Of a stretch of 64,000 bases of DNA, positions 43,711 through 53,087 are shown one piece after another. This DNA comes from UBA4615 sp044368415 (GTDB lineage: Bacteria; Pseudomonadota; Gammaproteobacteria; Burkholderiales; Burkholderiaceae_E), in contig JBIPLJ010000012.1 in NCBI GenBank assembly GCA_044368415.1, forward strand, positions 1 through 64,000. Reading direction: 5' to 3'. Within the stretch, counting starts at the first letter, position 1; every line of letters begins with the position of its first letter. Below the pieces are notes generated by a model that ran no database searches, was not told the origin of the DNA, and was given only the letters and a program-made list of their open reading frames with translations. A program made the translations under genes and the position numbers.

Positions 43711-44571
43711 ATGGCCGATCCGATCTTCCGCGGCTACGACCGTGAAGCGCTCGATGCGCAGTACAACAACCGCACCAAGGTGCCGACGTTCCAGGCACAT
43801 GTCGAGCGCTGGAACGTCGACGGCGAGCGCGCCCGCGCCACACTCGCGCCGCGCCTCGATGTGCGCTACGGCGACGGCGAGCGCCAGGCGGTGAACGTCT
43901 ACGCCGCCCGCGGCGCGACGCCCGCGCCGGTGCTGGTGTGGATCCACGGCGGGTACTGGATGTCGCTGACGAAGGCGCAGAACGATTGTGTCGCGCTGGG
44001 CTTCGTGCCGTACGGCGTCGCCGTGGTGAACGTGGAGTACGACTTGATGCCCGGCGTGCGGATGGACACGCTGGTTCGCCAGTGCCGGGCCGCGGTCGCC
44101 TGGGCGATTGCGAATGCCGCGTCCTTCGGCGGCGACCCGACGCGCGTCTGGGTGGCGGGCCACTCGGCGGGCGGGCACCTGACCGCGGCGGTCGCCGCAG
44201 ACCCGAGCCCGGGCCCGCGCCCTGCGGGCGGCTTCGCCTTCAGCGGCCTGTACGACCTCGAGCCGATCCGGCTCAGCTACCTGAACGACACCCTGGCGAT
44301 CGACGAGGCCGAGGCCCGCCGGACCGAGCCGGTCGGCATGACGCCGCCCGCGCAGGGCGACTGGACGCTGCTGGTGGGGGGCGCCGAAGGCCCGGAGTAC
44401 CTGCGTCAGAGCGCGGACCTGGCCGCTGCCTGGGCCAGCGACGACGTGCGGCGGGTTTGCATGGAGGTGGTGGCGGGCGCCGATCATTTCTCGATCGTTG
44501 CGCCGCTTGCCGACCCGACGTCGGTCACCGTCCGCCGGATGCTGGCCGCGATGGGCGCCGGCGGCGCCTGA
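43711..44571 (+). CDS. alpha/beta hydrolase, kynurenine formamidase-like
   Basis: The 286-residue esterase-family protein has the oxyanion motif HGGYW at 79-83, the nucleophile S152 in GHSAGGH and a late histidine in VAGADHFSIV. HGGYW instead of HGGGW and the N-terminal YDREALDAQYNNR segment match the kynurenine formamidase/arylformamidase-like group. No other kynurenine-pathway gene is nearby, so the substrate is open. The stop codon lies inside the first unit of a downstream tandem repeat. Confidence 0.85.
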   Translation: MADPIFRGYDREALDAQYNNRTKVPTFQAHVERWNVDGERARATLAPRLDVRYGDGERQAVNVYAARGATPAPVLVWIHGGYWMSLTKAQNDCVALGFVPYGVAVVNVEYDLMPGVRMDTLVRQCRAAVAWAIANAASFGGDPTRVWVAGHSAGGHLTAAVAADPSPGPRPAGGFAFSGLYDLEPIRLSYLNDTLAIDEAEARRTEPVGMTPPAQGDWTLLVGGAEGPEYLRQSADLAAAWASDDVRRVCMEVVAGADHFSIVAPLADPTSVTVRRMLAAMGAGGA

Positions 44572-44635
44572 GGGAGCGTCCTGAGGGAGCGGCCTGAGGG
44601 AAGCGGCCTGAGGGAGGCGGCCTGAGGGGGGGCGG
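44567..44635. repeat. five tandem copies of a 13-15-bp CCTGAGGGAGCGG unit
   Basis: Units start at 44567, 44580, 44593, 44607 and 44621 and grow from 13 to 15 bases by added A or G. The first contains the hydrolase stop codon, and each has a TGA in the same place. The array fills most of the gap to the converging amidotransferase gene. Slippage would vary the intergenic length. Confidence 0.9.
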
Positions 44636-44666
44636 CCCGGGGGGCTCCCCACTGGGGCTTCCGGGA

Positions 44667-45494
44667 TCAGGCGCCGCTGGCTTCCGGTGCGACCGCCGCG
44701 GGGGCCGCGGCGTTCGGGCGCAGGCTCGGGCCGAATCGCTCGATTCGCACGACGCCGTTGGTGCCGACCGTGACCGACCGGTCCGGCGGCACGGCCTCCC
44801 AGGCATCGCGCACATCGTCGTAGGGCTCTGAGGCGATCACCACACCGTCGTCGAGCCGGCGCAGATACAGCGACGGGCTGCGGTCGTCCGAGGCCCAGCG
44901 GAACGCATGCAGGGTGCGGCCGTCTGTGTAGCAGGCCGCGAACCGCACCGGCGCGCGGATGCCCTGCGCGCGCTGCAGCCGCACGATCTCCTCCAGTACC
45001 CGCGAATAGGCGGCCGCGGGGTCGGCGGCGAGCCCGCCGGACAGTGCGGCCAGGAAGATCGCCTCGGAGTCCGACGTGCCCAGCCGGGCGTCGTAGGCGC
45101 CATCGCCGATCAACGCCTCGACGCGACGCCGGATGCGGCCGTAGCCGCCGATCTGCCCGTTGTGCATGAACAAGTGGCGGCCGTCGGCGAACGGATGGCA
45201 GTTGGCGCGGGAGGCGTCGGTCCCGGTGGCGGCGCGCACGTGGGCGAAGAACAGTCCGGCACGGATCTGACGGCACAGTCCGCGCAGGTTCTCGTCCGAC
45301 CAGGCGGGCCGCGCCTCGCGGTACAGGCCGGGCTCCGGCCGCTCGCCGTACCATCCTATGCCGACGCCGTCACCCTGGGTCACCGTCTTCGCTTCTGCGG
45401 CGGTCAGCGACTGGGCGATCAGCGAGCGCGGCGGACGTTCGACGTGCTCCGACAGGAAGGTCGGTGCACCGAGGTAGGCGAGGAGGCGGCACAT
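44667..45494 (-). CDS. class II glutamine amidotransferase (YafJ/EgtC-like)
   Basis: The 275-residue protein starts MCRLLAYLG, making C2 the N-terminal nucleophile after Met removal, as in Ntn-type glutamine amidotransferases. Substrate-site segments are GVGIGWYGERPEPGLYREAR, RAATGTDASRANCHPFADGR, FMHNGQIGGY and GTSDSEAIFL. Stand-alone enzymes of this family include EgtC, which acts on a gamma-glutamyl ergothioneine precursor. No ergothioneine genes are nearby, so the substrate is unknown. The last 25 residues are Ala/Pro-rich. Confidence 0.9.
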   Translation of the reverse strand: MCRLLAYLGAPTFLSEHVERPPRSLIAQSLTAAEAKTVTQGDGVGIGWYGERPEPGLYREARPAWSDENLRGLCRQIRAGLFFAHVRAATGTDASRANCHPFADGRHLFMHNGQIGGYGRIRRRVEALIGDGAYDARLGTSDSEAIFLAALSGGLAADPAAAYSRVLEEIVRLQRAQGIRAPVRFAACYTDGRTLHAFRWASDDRSPSLYLRRLDDGVVIASEPYDDVRDAWEAVPPDRSVTVGTNGVVRIERFGPSLRPNAAAPAAVAPEASGA

Positions 45495-45618
45495 GTCGGA
45501 GGAGGCGTTACCGCTGAGTCTGCGGCCAGTCTAAACCTCGATGACGATTTCGTGACAGTCGCCCGTTGCACGGGTACCCAAGGCGGCCGGTCGGCGTTTT
45601 GCCGCCGGCGCCCGGCGA

Positions 45619-47013
45619 TCAGCGGAGCATCTTCCCGGGGTTCATCAGACCCTGGGGGTCGAACGCCTGCTTGAGGCTGTGCATCAAGGCGAGTTCGACC
45701 GGCGACTTGTACCGCGGCAGCTCGTCGCGCCGCAGCACGCCGATACCGTGCTCGGCCGAGATCGAACCCTCGACGGCGGCGACCGCGTCGTGCACCAACT
45801 CGTTGATCGCGTCCTGCTGCGCCAGCAGCGAGTCGCCGTCCGCACCGAGCGGCGGCGAGACGTTGTAGTGCAGGTTGCCATCGCCCAGGTGGCCGAACAC
45901 GACCATCCGGATGCCCGGGAAGTGGCGCGCCAGCAGCGCGTCGGTGCGCTCGACGAAGTCGCCGATCGCCGAGATCGGCACCGAGATGTCGTGCTTGACG
46001 TTCTTGCCTTCGGCGGCCTGCGCCTCGGAGATGTTCTCGCGCAGCGCCCAGAAACGTCGCGACTGCGCGATCGACTGCGCGACCACCGCGTCCGAGACGA
46101 TGCCGTCCTCGATCGCGCGGCTCATCAGCGCGTCGAATCGATCGGCAGCGTGTGCCTCGCTCTCGGCGTCGGAGGTCTCGAGCAGCACGCAGTAGGGCGG
46201 GGCGTCGGCGAAGGGCTTCGGGCAGTCCGGGAAGTGCCGAGCGACCAGCGACAGGCAGAGGTCCGACATCATCTCGAAGGCGGTCAGCGACGGCCCGAGC
46301 AGCCCGCGGGCGAGCTGCAGCAGCGCGAGCGCGGCATGGGGCGACGCCACCGCGGCGATCGCGGTGACCTGCGCGGCCGGCAGCGGATAGAGCTTCACCG
46401 TCGCCGCGGTGATCACGCCGAGCGTGCCCTCGGCGCCGATGAACAGGTCGCGCAGGTCGTAGCCGGTGTTGTCCTTGCGCAGGCCTCGCAGGCCGTTCCA
46501 GACCTCGCCTGCGGCGGTGACCACCTCCAGGCCCAGGCACAGCTCGCGGGCGTTGCCGTAGCGAAGCACCCCGGTGCCGCCGGCGTTGGTGGCGAGGTTG
46601 CCGCCGATCGTGCAGCTGCCCTCGGCGGCGAGCGACAGCGGGAACAGCCTGCCGGCCTCGCGGGCCGCCGCCTGCACCGACGCGAGCACCGCGCCCGCCT
46701 CGACGGTCATCGTGTCGTTGACCGGGTCGATCGCGCGCACGCGGTTCATCCGCGACAGCGATAGCACCACCGCGCGGCCCGAGGTGTCGGGCACCGAGCC
46801 GCCGGTCAGGCCGGTGTTGCCGCCCTGCGGGACGATCGGCACGCCGCGCGCAGCGCACCAGCGCACCAGCGTCGCGACCTCCTCGGTCGAGCCCGGCTGC
46901 ACTACCGCAAGCGCGCGGCCGGTCCAGCGCCGACGCCAGTCGGTCAGGAAGCTGGCGGTGTCCGCGGGCTCGACGAGGACGCGGCCGATGCCGGGCGGGA
47001 GGGAGGTAGACAT
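45619..47013 (-). CDS. FAD-binding oxidase, GlcD/D-lactate dehydrogenase type
   Basis: The 464-residue flavoprotein has a PCMH-type FAD domain (VPQGGNTGLTGGSVPD, GSCTIGGNLATNAGGTGVLR, FIGAEGTLGVITAAT). The C-terminal substrate domain has GHLGDGNLHYNV and the ending EHGIGVLRRDEL then QAFDPQGLMNPGKML. It oxidises a D-2-hydroxy acid such as D-lactate, glycolate or D-2-hydroxyglutarate and passes electrons to quinone or an ETF. The glcE/glcF partners are absent, so it is probably a single-subunit type. Confidence 0.9.
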   Translation of the reverse strand: MSTSLPPGIGRVLVEPADTASFLTDWRRRWTGRALAVVQPGSTEEVATLVRWCAARGVPIVPQGGNTGLTGGSVPDTSGRAVVLSLSRMNRVRAIDPVNDTMTVEAGAVLASVQAAAREAGRLFPLSLAAEGSCTIGGNLATNAGGTGVLRYGNARELCLGLEVVTAAGEVWNGLRGLRKDNTGYDLRDLFIGAEGTLGVITAATVKLYPLPAAQVTAIAAVASPHAALALLQLARGLLGPSLTAFEMMSDLCLSLVARHFPDCPKPFADAPPYCVLLETSDAESEAHAADRFDALMSRAIEDGIVSDAVVAQSIAQSRRFWALRENISEAQAAEGKNVKHDISVPISAIGDFVERTDALLARHFPGIRMVVFGHLGDGNLHYNVSPPLGADGDSLLAQQDAINELVHDAVAAVEGSISAEHGIGVLRRDELPRYKSPVELALMHSLKQAFDPQGLMNPGKMLR

Positions 47014-47182
47014 CGTGATCCTGCTCGTCCAGTCAGCCGGCTCTCGCCGGATTCACGTTCTGGGCGCGAACAGCCCGGCGCAAGCATGCGCCGGTCGTTC
47101 GGCCGGCGCGGCGCGTGCGCCGCGAAACCCCGGCCTCACCGCAGGCGTCGGCTCGGGACGCGCAGTAGGTTTGCCCACGGCT

Positions 47183-48529
47183 TCAGCGAGGCATCATGCC
47201 TTTCATGCCGCGCATCATTTTCGCCAGCCCGCCCTTCTGCATCTTCTTCATCATCGACTGCATCTGGTCGAACTGCGCCAGCATCCGGTTGACGTCCTGC
47301 ACCTGCACGCCGGCGCCGGTGGCGATCCGACGCTTGCGGGTCGCCTTGATCAGCTCGGGCTTGTGGCGCTCGCCGGGTGTCATCGAGTGGATGATCCCCT
47401 GCATCCGGCGGATGTCGCGCTCGGCGCGGTCCATGTCGGCCTGGCCGGCGGCTGCCTGCATCTGCGCCGGCAGCTTGTCCATCAGCGACGACAGCCCGCC
47501 CATCTTCTTCATCTGCGAGATCTGGGCGAGGAAGTCGTTGAGGTCGAAGCGGTTGCCCGACTTGAGCTTGTCGGCGAGGTCTTTCGCGGCCTGCTGGTCG
47601 ACGTTGGCCTGGGCCTGCTCGACCAGCGCAACGATGTCGCCCATGCCGAGGATGCGGTTGGCCATCCGGTCGGGATGGAAGGCATCGAGCCCGGCGAGCT
47701 TCTCGCCGACGCCGACGAACTTGATCGGGCAGCCGGTGACCGCCTTGACTGACAGCGCCGCGCCGCCGCGCGAGTCGCCGTCGAGCTTGGTGAGCACGAC
47801 GCCGGTGAGCGGCAGCGCCTCCTTGAACGCGCGCGCGGTGTTGACCGCATCCTGGCCCTGCATCGCGTCGACGACGAACAGCGTTTCGATGGGGTCGAGC
47901 GCGGCATGCAGCGCCGCGATCTCCTTCATCATCGCCTCGTCGATGCCGAGGCGGCCGGCGGTGTCCACCAGCAGCACGTCGTGGTAGTGGTTCTTCGCCC
48001 ACAGGACGGCGGCCCGTGCGATGTCGACCGGTGACTGGTCGGGCGTGGACGGGAAGAAGTCGGCGCCGGCCTGCTGGGTGACGGTCTGGAGCTGGTCGAT
48101 GGCGGCCGGCCGGTAGACGTCGCAGGAGACGGTCAGCACCTTCTTCTTCTGCTCGCGCAGTCGGCGGGCCAACTTGCCGACGGTGGTGGTCTTGCCTGCA
48201 CCTTGCAGGCCGGCCATCAGGATGATGGCGGGCGGCTGGGTCGCGAAGTTCAGCTCCGCGGTCGCCCCGCCCATCAAGGAGGTCAGCTCCTGGTGCACGA
48301 CGCCGACCAGCGCCTGGCCGGGCGACAGGCTGCCGACCACGTCCTGGCCGAGCGCCTTCTCGCGCACCTTCGCGATGAAGTCGCGCACGACCGGCAGGGC
48401 CACGTCGGCCTCGAGCAGGGCGATGCGGATCTCGCGCAGCATCTCCTGCGTGTTCGCCTCGGTGAGGCGGGCTTCGCCGCGCATCGTCTTGACGACGCGG
48501 GCGAGCCTTTGGGACAGATTGTCGAACAT
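47183..48529 (-). CDS. ffh: signal recognition particle GTPase Ffh
   Basis: The 448-residue Ffh binds signal sequences and 4.5S RNA and delivers ribosomes to FtsY. The N domain is residues 1-90. The G domain has the P-loop GLQGAGKTTT at about 107-116, DTAGR and TKLDGDSRGGA. The methionine-rich M domain (about 300-430) carries the RNA-binding SMTPGER segment and ends MMRGMKGMMPR. The ATG at 48529 was chosen over an in-frame extension to 48739 because MFDNLSQRL is the universal start. It diverges from the CcsA-like gene over 23 bases, so the two share a compact promoter region. Confidence 0.97.
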   Translation of the reverse strand: MFDNLSQRLARVVKTMRGEARLTEANTQEMLREIRIALLEADVALPVVRDFIAKVREKALGQDVVGSLSPGQALVGVVHQELTSLMGGATAELNFATQPPAIILMAGLQGAGKTTTVGKLARRLREQKKKVLTVSCDVYRPAAIDQLQTVTQQAGADFFPSTPDQSPVDIARAAVLWAKNHYHDVLLVDTAGRLGIDEAMMKEIAALHAALDPIETLFVVDAMQGQDAVNTARAFKEALPLTGVVLTKLDGDSRGGAALSVKAVTGCPIKFVGVGEKLAGLDAFHPDRMANRILGMGDIVALVEQAQANVDQQAAKDLADKLKSGNRFDLNDFLAQISQMKKMGGLSSLMDKLPAQMQAAAGQADMDRAERDIRRMQGIIHSMTPGERHKPELIKATRKRRIATGAGVQVQDVNRMLAQFDQMQSMMKKMQKGGLAKMMRGMKGMMPR

Positions 48530-48552
48530 GGGGCCTGCGCTACACTGCGATC

Positions 48553-49416
48553 GTGACGATTGTACTGATTCTGTTCGCGCTGCCCGCGGCGCTCTACAGC
48601 GCGATCTGGCTGGGTGCGTGGCGCGCCGCCACCGGCGCGGCACCCGCGCCGGCCGCTTCGGGCGCCCCGGCGTACAGCCCGGCGGAGCCGGCGGCCCGCT
48701 GGCTGCTGCCCTTCGCCATCGTGCTGCACGGCGCGTCACTGGCCTGGCCGTGGGATCGCGGCGGTTTCCATTACGGCTTCGCCAAGGCGCTGTCGGCCAC
48801 CGTCTGGGTCGGGCTCGTGCTGCTGTGGTTCGAGGGCCGGCGCACCTCGCTCGAGGCGCTGCGGCTGCTGGTGCTGCCGCTGGCCATCGCCATGCTGTTG
48901 ATGCCGCTGGTCTGGCCGGGCCGCCTGTTCGAGTCCGCCGAGCAGGCGCCCCTCTTCGTGCCGCATCTTCTCGCGGGGACGCTCGCCTACGGCGTGCTGA
49001 TGCTCGCCGCGCTGCAGGCGCTGATGATGCTCTGGGTCCAGCGCGACCTGCAGCGCCCGATGCTCGATGCCGACCGCGGGCCGATGTTGCGCTGGGTCGG
49101 GCGGATGCCGCCGCTGATGGTGCTGGAGCGACTGCTGTTCCGCTTCATCGGGCTGGGCTTCGTGCTGCTGCTGGCCACGACGATCAGCGGGATGATGTTC
49201 TCCGAGGAGGTGTTCGGCCGGCCATTCCGGCTCGAACACAAGACCGTCTTCTCGGTGATCTCGCTCGCTTTCTTCGGCGTGCTGCTCGCCGGGCGGGCGG
49301 TGCGCGGCTGGCGCGGCCGCATCGCCACGCGCTTCACCCTTGGCGGATTCGCGGTCCTGCTGCTCGCCTACGTCGGCACGCGCTTCGTGCTCGAAGTGCT
49401 GCTCGGGCGCTATTGA
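48553..49416 (+). CDS. CcsA/YpjD-like cytochrome c assembly membrane protein
   Basis: The 287-residue protein has about eight transmembrane helices and belongs to the CcmC/CcsA-like cytochrome c assembly family, in the YpjD-type version encoded beside ffh. Segments include HLLAGTLAYGVLMLAALQAL and MPPLMVLERLLFRFIGLGFV. Later come LEHKTVFSVISLAFFGVLL and GRIATRFTLGGFAVLLLAYV, with histidines that may bind heme. The CcmC/CcsA tryptophan-rich motif is not evident, so a direct heme-handling role is uncertain. Confidence 0.85.
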   Translation: MTIVLILFALPAALYSAIWLGAWRAATGAAPAPAASGAPAYSPAEPAARWLLPFAIVLHGASLAWPWDRGGFHYGFAKALSATVWVGLVLLWFEGRRTSLEALRLLVLPLAIAMLLMPLVWPGRLFESAEQAPLFVPHLLAGTLAYGVLMLAALQALMMLWVQRDLQRPMLDADRGPMLRWVGRMPPLMVLERLLFRFIGLGFVLLLATTISGMMFSEEVFGRPFRLEHKTVFSVISLAFFGVLLAGRAVRGWRGRIATRFTLGGFAVLLLAYVGTRFVLEVLLGRY

Positions 49417-49435
49417 CCGGGCCGGGGAGACCACG

Positions 49436-49783
49436 ATGGGCAAGCTGATGACCTGGGCCGTGATCGGCCTCATCGTCTGGGGCGCGTGGCGGCTCTGGAC
49501 GATCAGCCGCGTCCGTGCAGAGCGTGCGCGCGAGGCGGCCCGCTCGGCGCAGGCCCCGGGCGCGGCCAGCGGCGGTGGTGGCGGTGGCGATGCCGCCGAG
49601 ACCGAACGCGAGACCCGGCTCCCTGGCGCTCCCGAGCTGATGATGCAGTGCGCTGTCTGCGGCGTACACCTGCCAGGCTCGGAGGTCCGCTTCGCCGGCG
49701 GCAAGGTCTACTGCAGCGATGCGCACCGCGACGCCCCGGGCACTCCGGTGGCCGGCGACGGCGCCCGCCGCGACGGCCGCTGA
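49436..49783 (+). CDS. PP0621-family small membrane protein
   Basis: The 115-residue protein has one N-terminal membrane helix (about 5-22). A Gly/Ala-rich linker follows, then a small cysteine cluster: MQCAVCGVHLPGSEVRFAGG then YCSDAHRDA. This is the short metal-finger-like module of PP0621-type proteins (CxxC-x-H-x-P-x16-YCS-x2-H). It is a conserved neighbour of pilS in betaproteobacteria. The function is unknown; the motif could bind zinc or iron. GGGGAG precedes the ATG. Confidence 0.85.
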   Translation: MGKLMTWAVIGLIVWGAWRLWTISRVRAERAREAARSAQAPGAASGGGGGGDAAETERETRLPGAPELMMQCAVCGVHLPGSEVRFAGGKVYCSDAHRDAPGTPVAGDGARRDGR

Positions 49784-49784
49784 C

Positions 49785-51431
49785 ATGGCGGCATCGCCAC
49801 CGGCCGAGAGTGCTCCCGGCCGGGAGGCCGCGGGTCTGCCGGCCTACCGGCGCTCGTTCCAGTACTTCGCGTTGTCGCGCCTGGTGGTTGCCGCGCTGCT
49901 GATCGCCTATGTGCCGATCATGCGCGGCTCGGGCATCCTCGACGAACGCTTCGACGCTGCGCTCTTTCTGCCGGCGGCGGCGCTCTACCTGGTGTTCGCC
50001 GCGGCGTTCTTCCTGCTGTCGACCCGCTCCCGCCGGCTGCCGCTGCCCAGGCTCGCGACCCTCCAGATCGCGGTCGACGTCTGCGCGCTGCTCGTGCTGA
50101 TGCATGCCTCCGGCGGTCAACGCTCCGGCCTTGGTGTGCTGCTGCTTCTGCCCAGCGCAGGTGCCGCGATCCTGGTGGGCGCGCGGGCCGGCCTGACGTT
50201 CGCGGCGGCCTCGACGCTGCTGCTGCTGGCCGAGACCGGCTGGCGGGGGCTGATGGACCAGGCCGGCGAGTCGGCCTTCGTCCAGGCGGGGCTGACGGGC
50301 GCCACGCTGCTGGTGGTGGCCGCGGTGGTCGGCCGCCTCGCTCTGCGGCTCGCCTCGCAGGAGCGGCTGGCCTGGCGGCGCGGCGAGGACCTTCGCAACC
50401 AGCTGGCGGTCACCCAGGCGGTCATCGCCGACCTGCCCGAAGGCGTAATCGTCCTCGGCGCCCGCGGCGAGCCCCGGGCGATCAACCGATCCGCGCGCGA
50501 CATGCTGGCCGGCGGCGGCGGCGGCAGCGCCGCGGCGCTTCCCGGGCTGCTGCCGCTGCGGGCGGCGCTCGGGATCGGGCCTGTAGGCGCGGTCGCCGAG
50601 CTGCAGACTGATTCCGCCGAGTTCGTCGTGCTCGGCGCCGAGGGCGCGGAGCGGCGCCTGCGCGCCCGCCGCCTCGGCGTGCCGTCCGACGGGGTCGACG
50701 AGGTGGTGGTGCTCGAGGACCTCGGGCGGCTCGAGGCTCGGGCGCAGCAGCTCAAGCTCGCCTCGATGGGGCGGCTGTCGGCCTCGATCGCCCACGAGAT
50801 CCGCAACCCGCTGTCGGCGATCCGGCACGCGAACGGGCTGCTCGCCGAGCAACTGGGCGAGCCTCGCCTCGAGCGCCTCGCGAAGATCGTCGAGGACAAC
50901 TGCCGGCGCATCGACCGCATCATCGAGGACGTGCTGTCGATCTCCAGGCGGGGCAGCGCGACGCCGGAGCCGCTGCCGGCCGAGGCGTTCCTGGTACAGG
51001 CGATCGCCGAGCTGGTGGCGCAGTCCGGCGCCGACGCACACCGCATAGAATGCTGCGTCCACGGCGATGCGCCGATCTGGTTCGATGCAGGCAACCTCAG
51101 GCAGGTGCTGCTCAACCTGCTGGGCAACGCGCTGCGGCATGCCAGCGCCGAGCGCGGCGCGGTCCGCATCGACTGGACACCCGACGCCGGCGGACGCGGC
51201 TCGCTGGTCGTCTCCGACGACGGGCCCGGCGTGTCCGCGGTCTCGCGAGTCCACCTGTTCGAACCGTTCTTCACCACCGAGGCGCGTGGCACCGGCCTGG
51301 GCCTGCATCTCGCCCGCGAGTTGTGCACCGCCAACGGCGCGACGATCCGCTATCGGCCCGCGAGCGATAATCCACCACTTCGCAGTGCCTTCGTCGTCGA
51401 GCCCGCTCCCGTGCCCGGCGCCCCCCGATGA
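49785..51431 (+). CDS. pilS: sensor histidine kinase PilS
   Basis: The 548-residue kinase has six N-terminal membrane helices (about 25-190), a PAS-like linker (NQLAVTQAVIADLPEGVIVL) and a HisKA domain with H337 in ASIAHEIRNPLSAIRHANGL. The ATPase domain has NLLGNALRHA, DDGPGV and GTGLGLHLARELC. PilS senses pilin in the inner membrane and phosphorylates PilR for type IV pilus expression. The ATG lies one base past the PP0621 stop, and the next gene overlaps by four bases. Pilus structural genes are not in the window. Confidence 0.93.
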   Translation: MAASPPAESAPGREAAGLPAYRRSFQYFALSRLVVAALLIAYVPIMRGSGILDERFDAALFLPAAALYLVFAAAFFLLSTRSRRLPLPRLATLQIAVDVCALLVLMHASGGQRSGLGVLLLLPSAGAAILVGARAGLTFAAASTLLLLAETGWRGLMDQAGESAFVQAGLTGATLLVVAAVVGRLALRLASQERLAWRRGEDLRNQLAVTQAVIADLPEGVIVLGARGEPRAINRSARDMLAGGGGGSAAALPGLLPLRAALGIGPVGAVAELQTDSAEFVVLGAEGAERRLRARRLGVPSDGVDEVVVLEDLGRLEARAQQLKLASMGRLSASIAHEIRNPLSAIRHANGLLAEQLGEPRLERLAKIVEDNCRRIDRIIEDVLSISRRGSATPEPLPAEAFLVQAIAELVAQSGADAHRIECCVHGDAPIWFDAGNLRQVLLNLLGNALRHASAERGAVRIDWTPDAGGRGSLVVSDDGPGVSAVSRVHLFEPFFTTEARGTGLGLHLARELCTANGATIRYRPASDNPPLRSAFVVEPAPVPGAPR

Positions 51432-53080
51432 ACGCCTCGCTTCCCGATCAGAACCGCAGCCTCGCCCGCGGCATGCGTGCACCGCGCGCGTTGGTGGTCG
51501 ACGACGAGGCCGACCTGCGCGAGCTGCTTGAGCTGACGCTCGTCGGCATGGGGCTGGACGTCGACTGCGCGGCCGACCTCTCGTCGGCGCGGCGCCTGCT
51601 GGCCTCGGGACGCTACGCGCTGTGCCTGACCGACATGCGACTGCCCGACGGCGACGGCCTGTCGCTGGTCACCCTGATCGGCGCCGAGCATCCCGACACG
51701 CCGGTCGCGGTGATCACCGCGTTCGGCAGCGCCGAGAGCGCGGTCGCGGCCCTCAAGGCCGGTGCCTTCGACTACCTGTCGAAGCCGGTCGGGCTCGATG
51801 CGCTCAGGGCACTTGTACGCTCGGCGCTGGGCCTGTCCACCGGCGCCGAGGCGCCCGCGGCCGACCCGCCGCCCATGCCCGCGGCCGAGGCGCCGCGTGC
51901 CGCGCCGCTGCGCTCCCCTTCGTTCGATGCGACGCCAGCGGCCCGCATCGTGCCGGGCGCGGGCGCCCGGGCGGTGCCCGGCGCCGGCGGGCTGCTGCTC
52001 GGCGTGTCGCCGGCCATCGAGACCGTACGCGCGAGCATCGCGCGGCTCGCCCGCAGTATGGCGCCGGTGGCCATCACCGGCGAGTCCGGCTCGGGCAAGG
52101 AGCTGGCCGCGCGGCTGATCCACCGTCTCGGCAGCCGGGCGAACCAGCCGTTCGTGGCGGTGAACTGCGGCGCCATCCCCGAGAACCTGATGGAGTCGGA
52201 GTTCTTCGGGCACAAGCGCGGCGCGTTCACCGGCGCCGACCAGGACCGCACCGGCTTCTTCCAGGCCGCCGACGGCGGCACGCTGTTCCTCGACGAGGTC
52301 GCCGACCTGCCGCTGTCGATGCAGGTCAAGCTGTTGCGTGCGATCCAGGAGCGCTGCGTGCGCCGCGTTGGGCACACCGCCGAGGAGCCGGTCGACGTGC
52401 GAATCGTCAGCGCGACCCACCAGGACCTCGCCCGCTGCGTCGCGGCCGGCCGCTTTCGCCAGGACCTGTACTACCGCCTGAACGTGATCGAGCTGCGGAT
52501 GCCTCCGCTACGCGAGCGGCTCCAGGACGTCGGTGTGCTCGCCGACGCGGTCCTAGCCCGCCTGGCCACGCGGGCGGGCCTGCAGGTCGCGCCGCGCCTG
52601 TCGTCGGTGACGCTGCGCTACCTGCAGAGCTACGGGTTCCCGGGGAACGTCCGGGAGCTCGAGAACATCCTCGAGCGTGCGCTCGCGTTCTCCAATGGCG
52701 AGGTTGTGAACGTCGAGGACCTCGGGCTGCGGCCGGTTGGCCTCGAGGCCTCGGAGAACGAGCGCGCCGATGCCGACGATGTGCCGGATACAGACGAGCG
52801 GGTCGATCCGGTCGATGCCGGCGCACTGGGCGGCGCCGAGCCGGCCGCGAGCGCCGCGGGCGAAGGGCGGGGCGCTTCGACGCCGCTCGCGCAGCGCGCT
52901 TCGACGCTGTCGGACGATGGCATCCCCGAGTCGCTGCCCGACTACCTCGACGCGGTCGAGCGCGACGCGATCCTGCGCGCCCTCGAGCGTACCCGCCATA
53001 ACCGCACCGCGGCTGCGCGCCTGCTCGGCATCAGCTTCCGGGCGCTGCGCTACCGCATGCAGCGGCTCGGCATCGGCTGA
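51428..53080 (+). CDS. pilR: sigma-54-dependent response regulator PilR
   Basis: The 550-residue NtrC-type activator has a receiver domain (VVDDEADLRELLELTLVGMG; phospho-Asp in CLTDMRLPDGDG). The AAA+ domain has Walker A GESGSGKE, the sigma-54 contact GAFTGA, and GGTLFLDEVADLPLSMQVKL. The C-terminal Fis-type helix-turn-helix reads NRTAAARLLGISFRALRYRM. The receiver-AAA+ linker (about 130-190) and a second linker before the helix-turn-helix are Ala/Pro-rich and longer than usual. It probably activates pilA with sigma-54. It is coupled to pilS by ATGA. Confidence 0.95.
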   Translation: MNASLPDQNRSLARGMRAPRALVVDDEADLRELLELTLVGMGLDVDCAADLSSARRLLASGRYALCLTDMRLPDGDGLSLVTLIGAEHPDTPVAVITAFGSAESAVAALKAGAFDYLSKPVGLDALRALVRSALGLSTGAEAPAADPPPMPAAEAPRAAPLRSPSFDATPAARIVPGAGARAVPGAGGLLLGVSPAIETVRASIARLARSMAPVAITGESGSGKELAARLIHRLGSRANQPFVAVNCGAIPENLMESEFFGHKRGAFTGADQDRTGFFQAADGGTLFLDEVADLPLSMQVKLLRAIQERCVRRVGHTAEEPVDVRIVSATHQDLARCVAAGRFRQDLYYRLNVIELRMPPLRERLQDVGVLADAVLARLATRAGLQVAPRLSSVTLRYLQSYGFPGNVRELENILERALAFSNGEVVNVEDLGLRPVGLEASENERADADDVPDTDERVDPVDAGALGGAEPAASAAGEGRGASTPLAQRASTLSDDGIPESLPDYLDAVERDAILRALERTRHNRTAAARLLGISFRALRYRMQRLGIG

Positions 53081-53087
53081 CCGTCTG

